Assembly (NCBI GenBank): GCA_947447095.1
Contig: CANFIL010000097.1
Span: forward strand, 1-5,145
Direction: 5' to 3'
Source: Actinomycetota bacterium
Lineage (GTDB): Bacteria; Actinomycetota; Actinomycetes; S36-B12; UBA5976
Length of the DNA stretch: 5,145 nt
In this document: in pieces, positions 1-5,145 of the stretch
Numbering within the stretch: the stretch's first letter is position 1
Layout of the letters: each line of letters begins with the position of its first letter
Position numbers and translations under genes: made by a program
Notes under the pieces: model-generated
What the model saw: the letters and a program-made list of their open reading frames with translations, nothing else
The model's database searches: none
What the model was told of the DNA's origin: nothing

Positions 1-300
1 ATGACTTTGGCGCTAGGGGAGAAAGATGTTCTCTTGCTGCGTAACCACGGAATTGTGACCACTGGCAAGACCGTCGCAGATGCCTGGCAGCTGTTGTACT
101 TCTTTGAACGCACCGCCGAATCTCACGTTTTGGCTATGTCGATGGGTCGTTCGTTGCGAATGGTCGACAAGGACATTGTGGATGTCACAGCCGAGCAGAT
201 GCTTGCCTCGCCAACTGTGATGGGCGTTGATCGGGCAGCCCTGCATTTCGCTGCTCTGAAGCGCATTTTGGACCGAAAAGAACCTGATTACGCCGCCTAG
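1..300 (+). CDS. Class II aldolase/adducin-family protein, C-terminal fragment (5' end outside window)
   Basis: This is the last 99 residues of a protein whose start lies upstream of the window. The ATG at position 1 is probably internal, because the N-terminal part of the fold with the first zinc ligands is missing. Visible residues 10-49 carry the family's C-terminal signature: a hydrophobic strand, then RNHGIVTTG (14-22), then a helix with AWQLLYFFERTAESHVLA. In class II aldolases such as L-fuculose-phosphate aldolase, the His of this NHG motif (H16 here) is the third zinc ligand. The family includes sugar-phosphate aldolases, epimerases and decarboxylases, and this fragment does not show which substrate is used. 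The gene ends in TAG and is followed 10 nt later by a probable terminator, so it seems to be transcribed separately from recA. Family assignment is fairly safe; specific function is unknown. Confidence 0.85.
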   Translation: MTLALGEKDVLLLRNHGIVTTGKTVADAWQLLYFFERTAESHVLAMSMGRSLRMVDKDIVDVTAEQMLASPTVMGVDRAALHFAALKRILDRKEPDYAA

Positions 301-310
301 CCAGGCTCGC

Positions 311-333
311 GACACGCCCAAAACGCGTGTTTT
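311..333 (+). terminator. Probable intrinsic terminator after the aldolase-like gene
   Basis: ACACGC (312-317) pairs perfectly with GCGTGT (325-330) around a 7-nt loop, and a G-U pair can extend the stem at 311/331. The stem runs into TTTT (330-333). It lies 10 nt after the stop codon of the upstream gene, where a terminator is expected. The stem is short and the T-run is only four bases, so efficiency may be modest. By separating the upstream gene from recA it implies that recA has its own promoters. Confidence 0.55.
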
Positions 334-343
334 CGAACAATAC

Positions 344-372
344 TGGCTATTCGAACAGGTGTTCGATAGAGT
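344..372 (+). promoter_or_regulatory. Possible LexA-controlled recA promoter
   Basis: TAGAGT at 367-372 fits the TANNNT form of a -10 element. The hexamer 17 bp upstream, TGGCTA (344-349), is a poor -35, which is common in actinobacterial promoters. The LexA operator fills most of the spacer, the usual geometry for repression. Transcription would start near 379 and leave a leader of about 100 nt. The assignment depends mainly on the operator position, so the exact hexamers are tentative. Confidence 0.4.
351..366 (+). promoter_or_regulatory. LexA operator (SOS box) of recA
   Basis: TCGAACAGGTGTTCGA is a palindrome with two perfect 7-base arms, TCGAACA and TGTTCGA, around a central GG. It matches the Gram-positive/actinobacterial LexA consensus CGAAC-N4-GTTCG exactly, including the outer T and A. 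It sits 111 bp upstream of the recA start codon, the standard target of LexA. It lies directly before a possible -10 element (TAGAGT, 367-372), so bound LexA would cover the promoter spacer. Family knowledge: RecA filaments trigger LexA self-cleavage, giving induction after DNA damage. Confidence 0.93.
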
Positions 373-416
373 CTCCACAACGCCTGAAATCCACAAGAAA
401 TTAGGGCTAAGCGTTT

Positions 417-439
417 GTGTCGGTGCTGGCACATAACGT
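417..439 (+). promoter_or_regulatory. RecA-NDp type promoter (PafBC-dependent, LexA-independent) of recA
   Basis: TGTCGGTG (418-425), exactly 8 bp, then TAACGT (434-439). This matches the mycobacterial RecA-NDp consensus tTGTCRgtg-N8-TANNNT at every defined position except the weak leading T (G at 417). In mycobacteria this motif, with its short spacing, is recognised with the help of the WYL-domain activator PafBC and drives LexA-independent DNA-damage induction, recA being a classic target. Transcription would begin around 446, giving a short leader of about 32 nt that includes the ribosome binding site. Activity in this organism is inferred from the motif and its position before recA. Confidence 0.85.
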
Positions 440-466
440 GGCACTACACAAAACGCATAAAGCACT

Positions 467-472
467 AGGAGA
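467..472 (+). promoter_or_regulatory. Ribosome binding site of recA
   Basis: AGGAGA lies 5 nt before the ATG at 478 and is a strong Shine-Dalgarno match at a workable distance. It supports that start codon. It contrasts with recX, miaB and miaA, which have no comparable site. Confidence 0.85.
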
Positions 473-477
473 CGAAC

Positions 478-1569
478 ATGGCTGCAAAATCACGCAACAG
501 TGAGCCAATCAAGCCGGAACGCACAGGCGACCGTGACAAGGCCCTTGATACGGCTTTGGCCCAGATCGAACGTCAGTTTGGTAAGGGCTCAATCATGCGC
601 CTTGGCCAGGAAGAACGCGTTCCTGTCGAGGTCATCCCAACCGGTTCCATCGCATTGGATATCGCTTTGGGTATTGGCGGACTGCCACGCGGCCGCATCG
701 TAGAAATCTACGGTCCAGAATCTTCGGGTAAGACCACACTTGCATTGCACGCTATTGCTAGCGCTCAGGCATCTGGCGGCATCGCGGCATTCGTTGACGC
801 GGAACATGCTTTTGATCCTGAGTACGCAAAGAAGCTTGGTGTCGACATCGACAACCTTCTCGTGAGCCAACCAGATACTGGTGAACAGGCACTCGAGATC
901 GCAGACATGCTGATTCGCTCCGGCGCTCTTGACTTGATCGTCATCGACTCGGTTGCAGCACTCGTGCCACGTGCTGAAATCGAAGGCGAAATGGGCGATA
1001 GCCACGTTGGTCTTCAGGCTCGTTTGATGTCTCAGGCGCTTCGCAAGATCACTGGTGCCTTGAGTGCTAACAACACCACAGCAATCTTCATCAACCAGTT
1101 GCGCGAAAAGATCGGCGTAATGTTCGGTTCACCTGAAACCACAACTGGTGGCAAGGCGCTGAAGTTTTATGCATCCGTGCGCTTGGACATCCGTCGTATC
1201 GAAACGTTGAAGGACGGCACTGACCCAGTCGGTAACCGCACCCGCGTCAAGGTCGTTAAGAACAAAGTTGCTCCGCCGTTCAAGCAGGCTGAATTCGACA
1301 TTCTTTATGGCGAAGGCATCTCTCGTGAAGGTGGCATCATCGACATGGCTGTTGAAGAGGGCTTGGTCCGTAAGGCCGGCGCTTGGTACACCTACGAAGG
1401 TGACCAGCTTGGCCAGGGTAAGGAAAACGCTCGTCAGTACTTGAAGGACAACCCAGGTCTTACTAACGACCTCGAATTGCTCCTTAAGGACAAGCTCGTG
1501 ATGACACCAGGTAAGGCTGACCTTCACGTTGTTGAGCCTGCTGACATCGATACGGACGACGAGGACTAG
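478..1569 (+). CDS. recA: Recombinase RecA
   Basis: RecA is the cytoplasmic DNA-dependent ATPase that forms filaments on single-stranded DNA, drives homologous strand exchange and stimulates LexA self-cleavage. The 363-residue product is full length for the family. Visible motifs are the Walker A loop GPESSGKT (79-86), the catalytic-Glu segment DAEHAFDP (107-114, E109), the Walker B strand LDLIVIDS (151-158), and the L1 region around EGEMGDSHVGLQARLMSQALRK (169-190). The L2 region starts at NQLREKIGVMFGSPETTTGG (206-225), with Q207 as the expected ATP sensor. The C-terminus is the usual acidic tail DIDTDDED (356-363). The KNK-APPFK segment (261-268), where Mycobacterium tuberculosis RecA carries an intein, is uninterrupted. 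The start is set by the strong ribosome binding site. A LexA box and a PafBC-type promoter lie upstream, and recX follows after 7 nt. Confidence 0.99.
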   Translation: MAAKSRNSEPIKPERTGDRDKALDTALAQIERQFGKGSIMRLGQEERVPVEVIPTGSIALDIALGIGGLPRGRIVEIYGPESSGKTTLALHAIASAQASGGIAAFVDAEHAFDPEYAKKLGVDIDNLLVSQPDTGEQALEIADMLIRSGALDLIVIDSVAALVPRAEIEGEMGDSHVGLQARLMSQALRKITGALSANNTTAIFINQLREKIGVMFGSPETTTGGKALKFYASVRLDIRRIETLKDGTDPVGNRTRVKVVKNKVAPPFKQAEFDILYGEGISREGGIIDMAVEEGLVRKAGAWYTYEGDQLGQGKENARQYLKDNPGLTNDLELLLKDKLVMTPGKADLHVVEPADIDTDDED

Positions 1570-1573
1570 TCCT
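1562..1573. repeat. 12-bp perfect palindrome across the recA stop codon, just before recX
   Basis: AGGACTAGTCCT equals its own reverse complement. It contains the recA TAG stop (1567-1569) and ends 3 nt before the recX ATG. As RNA it could fold AGGA against UCCU with a CUAG loop, which would hide the only purine-rich stretch near the recX start. Ribosomes finishing recA would open it. A regulatory role is inferred and could be coincidence. Confidence 0.4.
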
Positions 1574-1576
1574 TTA

Positions 1577-2134
1577 ATGAAGTCTCTTGACGAAGTGGAT
1601 CAGGGATCTGGTAACCAGGTTTCTGATCCACTTTCGTTTGCCCGAAACATTGCGCTGCAGCAACTGAACTATGCGCCACGCTCGCGTAAGGAACTCGCAG
1701 ACAAGCTCAAGGGCAAAGGTGTTCCTGAGGACATCAGTGAGCAGGTACTTGATCGACTCACTGAAGTTGGTTTGATTGACGATCTGACCTACGCCCAGAT
1801 GCTGGTGCGAAGCAAGCAGAACTCACGCAGACTGGCCAAACGTGCCTTGCGTGTCGAACTCACCAAGAAGGGGATTAGTCAAGACATCGCTACTCAAGTT
1901 CTTGATGAGGTTGATCCTGACGATGAACTAGAAATGGCTCGCTTGATCGTGGCTAAAAAGATGCGATCACTTGGATCGGCTGACACAGTGACCATTCAAC
2001 GACGTTTAAGTGGCTTGCTGGCGCGAAAGGGTTATGCCTCAAACGTATCTATGCTGGTCATTCGTGAGGCGCTGACACAGCGTTCATTGGACATTGAAGC
2101 CGAATTTGACGCTGCTGATTTCGTTTTAGACTAG
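1577..2134 (+). CDS. recX: RecA regulatory protein RecX
   Basis: RecX binds RecA filaments and modulates, usually inhibits, their extension and ATPase activity. The predicted product has 185 residues and is built of the family's three-helix repeats. The first repeat contains the recognisable RSRKELADKLKGKGV (35-49) followed by VLDRLTEVGLIDDLTYAQ (57-74). The last contains RRLSGLLARKGY (142-153). It follows recA by 7 nt, the standard actinobacterial arrangement, so it should share the recA SOS response. I chose the ATG at 1577; the in-frame ATG at 1529 would overlap recA by 41 nt and add 16 residues that do not look like RecX. There is no well-placed Shine-Dalgarno: the nearest GAGG (1561-1564) is 12 nt away and lies mostly within a palindrome over the recA stop codon. 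Translation is therefore probably coupled to recA. Confidence 0.95.
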   Translation: MKSLDEVDQGSGNQVSDPLSFARNIALQQLNYAPRSRKELADKLKGKGVPEDISEQVLDRLTEVGLIDDLTYAQMLVRSKQNSRRLAKRALRVELTKKGISQDIATQVLDEVDPDDELEMARLIVAKKMRSLGSADTVTIQRRLSGLLARKGYASNVSMLVIREALTQRSLDIEAEFDAADFVLD

Positions 2135-2139
2135 AGCCT

Positions 2140-3591
2140 GTGACCTCAACCTACGAAGTACGCACGCTCGGGTGCCAAATGAACGTGCACGACTCTGAAC
2201 GTATTTCGGGCATGCTCGAGGTTGCTGGCTATGTGGCTGCCGAAGAAGGCGCTCAAGCCGATCTCGTGGTTTTCAACACCTGCGCAGTTCGTGAGAACGC
2301 TGACAACAAGTTGTACGGAGCGTTGGGAAATCTGCGTCCTTACAAGCTCAAGAACCCAAACTTTAAGATCGCTGTCGGTGGCTGTCTAGCCCAGAAGGAC
2401 CGCGGAACCATCATCGAAAAAGCGCCTTATGTAGACGTTGTTTTCGGTACTCACAACATGGACGCCTTACCTGCGCTACTTGAGCGTGCTCGGATCGAAC
2501 AAGAGTCCCAAGTCGAAATCATTGAGTCACTTGAAACATTTCCATCAACGCTTCCAGCACGACGTGACAGTGCATCATCTGCCTGGGTATCGATCAGTGT
2601 TGGTTGTAACAACACCTGCACGTTCTGCATCGTGCCAGCGCTACGGGGTCGCGAGAAAGATCGCCGTCCTGCCGACATCTTGACTGAAATAAAAGCCTTG
2701 GTTGATCAAGGCGTTCTTGAAATCACCTTGCTTGGTCAAAACGTGAATGCCTACGGCGTTGAATTCGGCGACCGTAATGCTTTTGCGGACTTGCTTCGTG
2801 CCTGCGGGAAGATCGATGGTCTTGAACGCGTGCGTTTCACCAGTCCGCATCCTCGTGACTTCACCGATTCAGTGATTGCTGCCATGGCCGAGACCGACAA
2901 CGTCATGCCGCAACTGCATATGCCCCTGCAATCTGGTTCGGATCGTGTGCTTCAGGTCATGCGTCGTTCCTACCGTGTTGAAAAGTACATGGGAATTATC
3001 GAACGTGTTCGTGCTGCGATGCCTGATGCCGCAATCACCACCGACATCATCGTCGGCTTCCCGGGCGAGACCGAAGATGATTTCCAAGGCACCATGGATG
3101 TCGTGCGTGAAGCACGATTCATGAATGCCTACACATTCCAGTACAGCAAGCGTCCGGGAACACCGGCTGCCGAAATGGATGATCAGATCGAGCCGGATGT
3201 AGTGGCTAGTCGCTACCAACGCCTTGTCGAACTGGGCAATGATGTTGCCTGGGAAGAGAACAAGAAGCTCGTTGGATCAACAGTTGAAGTGCTCGTGGCA
3301 ACGGGTGAAGGTCGTAAGGATCAGGCTTCGGGCCGCGCTTCAGGTCGTGCGCGCGACTACCGATTGGTTCACATCTCGCAAGAGCTCAACGGCATTGACC
3401 AAGACATTCGTCCTGGCGACATTGTGACCGCGGAAGTCACCCATGCAGCGACCCATCATCTGCTTGCAGACAAGTTGCTCTCAGTTCGATCAACGGCCGC
3501 CGGAGACATGTGTGCTGCCGGTCAGACACCGTCAACCAATGGTGCACCTGCTGGCGTCATGCTGGGCATCCCAACTATTCCTCGCGCATAA
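2140..3591 (+). CDS. miaB: tRNA-2-methylthio-N6-dimethylallyladenosine synthase MiaB
   Basis: MiaB is a radical-SAM methylthiotransferase that adds a methylthio group at C2 of N6-isopentenyladenosine-37 in tRNAs reading UNN codons, acting after MiaA. The 483-residue product has all three expected domains. The N-terminal UPF0004 domain has C12 (GCQMN), C48 (NTCAVRENA) and C82 (GGCLAQ), the ligands of the auxiliary iron-sulfur cluster. The radical-SAM core has CNNTCTFC (C156, C160, C163) followed by IVPALRGREKDRRP. A TRAM domain occupies roughly 376-450. Further family motifs are LHMPLQSGSD (259-268) and DIIVGFPGET (302-311). A Gly/Ala-rich tail (451-483) ending VMLGIPTIPRA follows TRAM. The start is GTG, chosen because TYEVRTLGCQMN matches the family N-terminus. 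It lies 5 nt after recX with no clear Shine-Dalgarno, so coupled translation is likely. miaA follows after 5 nt. Confidence 0.98.
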   Translation: MTSTYEVRTLGCQMNVHDSERISGMLEVAGYVAAEEGAQADLVVFNTCAVRENADNKLYGALGNLRPYKLKNPNFKIAVGGCLAQKDRGTIIEKAPYVDVVFGTHNMDALPALLERARIEQESQVEIIESLETFPSTLPARRDSASSAWVSISVGCNNTCTFCIVPALRGREKDRRPADILTEIKALVDQGVLEITLLGQNVNAYGVEFGDRNAFADLLRACGKIDGLERVRFTSPHPRDFTDSVIAAMAETDNVMPQLHMPLQSGSDRVLQVMRRSYRVEKYMGIIERVRAAMPDAAITTDIIVGFPGETEDDFQGTMDVVREARFMNAYTFQYSKRPGTPAAEMDDQIEPDVVASRYQRLVELGNDVAWEENKKLVGSTVEVLVATGEGRKDQASGRASGRARDYRLVHISQELNGIDQDIRPGDIVTAEVTHAATHHLLADKLLSVRSTAAGDMCAAGQTPSTNGAPAGVMLGIPTIPRA

Positions 3592-3596
3592 CTCAA

Positions 3597-4496
3597 ATGT
3601 CCATCACGGTCGCGATCGTTGGTCCAACTGCGGTTGGCAAGACGGATGTGTCGCTTGAACTTGCTGAACTTCTCGATGGCGAAGTCATCAATGCAGACTC
3701 AATGCAGTTTTATCGCGGTATGGACATTGGTACCGCCAAAGTTCCGTTGTCCGAACGTCGGGGCATTCCACATCATTTGATCGACAACTTGGATATCCGT
3801 GATGCGGCAAACGTATCCGATTATCAAATCGCTGCCCGTGCTCAGATCGCCGAGCTACACAGCCGAGGCAAGGCTGCACTGCTGGTTGGTGGCTCCGGCC
3901 TATTCATCAATGCCGTTCTTGATGACATGCAATTTCCTGCGAGTGATTCTGTAGTTCGTGATCGGTTGAATGCTGAGGCAGAAGAAATTGGCGTCGAAGC
4001 GATGTATCAACGTTTGGTCGCGGCTGATCCTCAGGCTGCAGCCAACGTGATTCCTCAGAATCTGCGGCGCATCATTCGGGCTCTTGAAGTCATCGAGATT
4101 ACAGGTGAGGCTCCGAATACTGCGCTTCCTGATTTGGCGGAAGTGGTGCCAAGTGTGCGCATCGGTTTACGTCGTGATCGCGAAGAGCTTGATGAACGAA
4201 TTGAAAAGCGCGTTGAGTTGATGTGGCAACAGGGTCTTGTTGACGAGGTTGAGCAACTCGAGATTCAGGGTCTTCGCGAAGGTCTCACGGCCAGCAAAGC
4301 ACTTGGTTACCAGCAGGTGCTGGCCGCATTGGCAGGCGAGTGCAGCATGGATCAAGCCAAGACAGACACTATTTATGGCACGCGTCGTTATGTGCGCCGC
4401 CAAGAGTCGTGGTTCAAGCGAGACAAGAAGATCCAGTGGCTAGATGCCACCACGGTGACGGCCAGTGAGATCTCGGGAATCATTGCCAGCGCTTGA
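3597..4496 (+). CDS. miaA: tRNA dimethylallyltransferase MiaA
   Basis: MiaA transfers the dimethylallyl group from dimethylallyl diphosphate to N6 of A37 in tRNAs reading UNN codons, producing the substrate of MiaB. The 299-residue product is normal length. It shows the P-loop GPTAVGKT (9-16), DSMQFYRGMDIGTAK (34-48) with the conserved Asp34 proposed as catalytic, IPHHLID (57-63), VGGSGLFINA (97-106), the RRIIRALEV helix (157-165), TASKALGYQQ (231-240) and the C-terminal TRRYVRRQESWFKRD (262-276). The ATG at 3597 puts the P-loop at the usual distance from the N-terminus; the in-frame ATG at 3510 would overlap miaB by 82 nt and adds unlikely sequence. Only 5 nt separate it from miaB and I see no Shine-Dalgarno, which suggests translational coupling to miaB. 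Direct adjacency places two consecutive pathway enzymes on one transcript. Confidence 0.97.
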   Translation: MSITVAIVGPTAVGKTDVSLELAELLDGEVINADSMQFYRGMDIGTAKVPLSERRGIPHHLIDNLDIRDAANVSDYQIAARAQIAELHSRGKAALLVGGSGLFINAVLDDMQFPASDSVVRDRLNAEAEEIGVEAMYQRLVAADPQAAANVIPQNLRRIIRALEVIEITGEAPNTALPDLAEVVPSVRIGLRRDREELDERIEKRVELMWQQGLVDEVEQLEIQGLREGLTASKALGYQQVLAALAGECSMDQAKTDTIYGTRRYVRRQESWFKRDKKIQWLDATTVTASEISGIIASA

Positions 4497-4499
4497 GCG

Positions 4500-4530
4500 T
4501 TGACATCTGTGGGTGACAAACACCTGCAAT
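4500..4530 (+). promoter_or_regulatory. Weak promoter candidate upstream of dapF
   Basis: A perfect -35 hexamer TTGACA (4500-4505) starts just after the miaA stop codon. The best -10 at an acceptable distance is TGCAAT (4525-4530) with a 19-bp spacer. A better-looking TAGACT (4530-4535) is 24 bp away, too far for a standard promoter. If active it would give dapF expression independent of recA induction, which would suit an essential biosynthetic gene. Evidence is limited to the hexamer and its location. Confidence 0.25.
4508..4528 (+). other. Possible RNA hairpin between miaA and dapF
   Basis: TGTGGGTG (4508-4515) can pair with CACCTGCA (4521-4528) around the loop ACAAA, giving eight pairs including two G-U wobbles. 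No T-run follows, so it is not a classic intrinsic terminator. It could be a weak attenuator or an mRNA-processing or stability element in the 48-bp miaA-dapF gap, or chance. It overlaps the promoter candidate, so both are unlikely to be functional in the simple form described. Confidence 0.3.
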
Positions 4531-4536
4531 AGACTT

Positions 4537-4540
4537 GGAG
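4537..4540 (+). promoter_or_regulatory. Ribosome binding site of dapF
   Basis: GGAG lies 4 nt before the ATG at 4545, a slightly short but workable spacing. It favours this start over the in-frame ATG at 4572, which lies within the conserved N-terminal strand and would remove nine residues. Confidence 0.6.
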
Positions 4541-4544
4541 CACT

Positions 4545-5145
4545 ATGAGTTCAGCACACGGCCTGCCCTTTATGAAGGGCCACGGGACCGGGAACGACTT
4601 TGTCGTTATTGCTGATTTCGGCGGGGAACTCGACCTCTCTGCGGCCCAAGTCGCTGCTATTTGCGATCGCCATAGCGGTATCGGCGCTGATGGAATTCTT
4701 CGCGTAGTACGCCAGGATGACGTGTACTTCATGGATTACCGCAATGCAGATGGCACCTTGGCTGAAACGTGTGGCAATGGCCTTCGTGTGTTCGCGCGCT
4801 TCTTGGTGGAAAACGGACTCGAGAAGGCCGGCACCTTCGACATTTTGACACGTGCTGGAATTGTCCAAGCAACTGTGGATGCAGATGACAAGAACTTCGA
4901 CAACATCGCCATTCGTATGGGTAAGCCTGAACGAATTGAAGTTGATGCTGACCCGAGCGTTACAACGGAAACTGGTTCGTGGAATGGCGTTGCTGTCACT
5001 ATGCCAAATCCGCATTGCGTCACAGTTGTCGATGACATTTACGAAGCAGGGTCGTTGCTAGAACTTCCTGTCGTTTCACCTGCTTCAGTATTTCCTGAAG
5101 GTGTCAATGTTGAATTCATTGAATCTCGCGGCTCAGACCACATTG
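4545..5145 (+). CDS. dapF: Diaminopimelate epimerase DapF (3' end outside window)
   Basis: DapF interconverts LL- and meso-2,6-diaminopimelate without a cofactor, the step before lysine, and supplies meso-DAP for peptidoglycan where the organism uses it. The first 200 residues are visible; the family is usually about 270-300 long. Recognisable parts are the N-terminal KGHGTGNDFVV (11-21), DRHSGIGADGIL (41-52), YRNADGTLAETCGNGLRVF (65-83) with C76 as the first of the two catalytic cysteines, MPNPHCVTVVDD (153-164) for substrate binding, and FPEGVNVEFI (183-192). The second catalytic cysteine, in the downstream GCGSG-type motif, lies beyond the window, so completeness cannot be judged. The gene follows miaA by 48 bp with its own ribosome binding site. 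The miaA-dapF neighbourhood is common in Actinobacteria and implies no shared biochemistry. Confidence 0.97.
   Translation, partial: MSSAHGLPFMKGHGTGNDFVVIADFGGELDLSAAQVAAICDRHSGIGADGILRVVRQDDVYFMDYRNADGTLAETCGNGLRVFARFLVENGLEKAGTFDILTRAGIVQATVDADDKNFDNIAIRMGKPERIEVDADPSVTTETGSWNGVAVTMPNPHCVTVVDDIYEAGSLLELPVVSPASVFPEGVNVEFIESRGSDHI

Noticed and set aside
320..333. AAAACGCGTGTTTT as a second, degenerate LexA operator with an AAC-N4-GTT core.
   Set aside because: The outer CG positions of the consensus are missing on both sides. The same bases are better explained as the loop, right arm and T-tail of the terminator at 311-333.
13..465. A 150-codon open frame on the minus strand covering the aldolase fragment and the recA upstream region.
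   Set aside because: It is antisense to a recognisable gene and crosses the LexA and PafBC motifs. Its product resembles no family I know and it fits a shadow of the coding frame.
1258..1284. Possible intein site in recA, as in Mycobacterium tuberculosis.
   Set aside because: The KNK-VAPPFK segment is continuous and the protein is a normal 363 residues, so no intein is present.
3000..3011. CGAACGTGTTCG inside miaB resembles a LexA box.
   Set aside because: The half-sites CGAAC and GTTCG are separated by 2 bp instead of 4, and the site lies within conserved coding sequence (an Ile-Glu-Arg-Val-Arg stretch), far from any start.
3510..3596. Upstream in-frame ATG giving a 328-residue MiaA.
   Set aside because: The extra 29 residues overlap miaB and do not resemble a MiaA N-terminus. 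The ATG at 3597 gives the normal start just before the P-loop.
4551..5015. A 154-codon open frame on the minus strand opposite dapF, plus similar ones opposite recA and miaB.
   Set aside because: These lie opposite strongly conserved genes and their products show no domain features. Long antisense frames are expected by chance in this codon-usage setting.

Overview
This window is a single co-directional (+) stretch of an actinobacterial chromosome in the conserved order recA - recX - miaB - miaA - dapF, preceded by the 3' end of a class II aldolase/adducin-family gene. Actinobacterial origin rests on the gene order, on an exact Actinobacteria/Firmicutes-type LexA box and a RecA-NDp (PafBC-type) promoter motif upstream of recA, and on the sequence of RecA. 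Base composition looks only moderate (roughly half G+C by eye), which is low for the phylum. It would fit a lower-GC lineage such as the freshwater planktonic groups, but that placement is inference.

Layout: 1-300 is the C-terminal part of the aldolase-like gene. The 177-bp gap at 301-477 holds a probable intrinsic terminator (311-333), a LexA operator (351-366) over a possible sigma-70-type promoter, a PafBC-type promoter (417-439) and the recA ribosome binding site. recA occupies 478-1569 and has no intein. recX (1577-2134), miaB (2140-3591, GTG start) and miaA (3597-4496) follow with gaps of only 5-7 nt and no good Shine-Dalgarno sequences, which suggests one transcript with translational coupling. 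A 48-bp gap (4497-4544) with a hairpin and a TTGACA hexamer separates miaA from dapF (4545 to the window edge, 3' truncated), which has its own ribosome binding site.

Functionally the cluster joins three processes. RecA and its modulator RecX handle recombination repair and the SOS response. MiaA and MiaB carry out successive steps of tRNA A37 modification (isopentenylation, then methylthiolation). DapF makes meso-diaminopimelate for lysine and peptidoglycan. Because miaB and miaA appear to be co-transcribed with recA, DNA damage may also raise tRNA-modification gene expression.

I found no mobile element, CRISPR array, RNA gene or novel multi-gene system. The genes are housekeeping genes, and the most informative part is the recA regulatory region.
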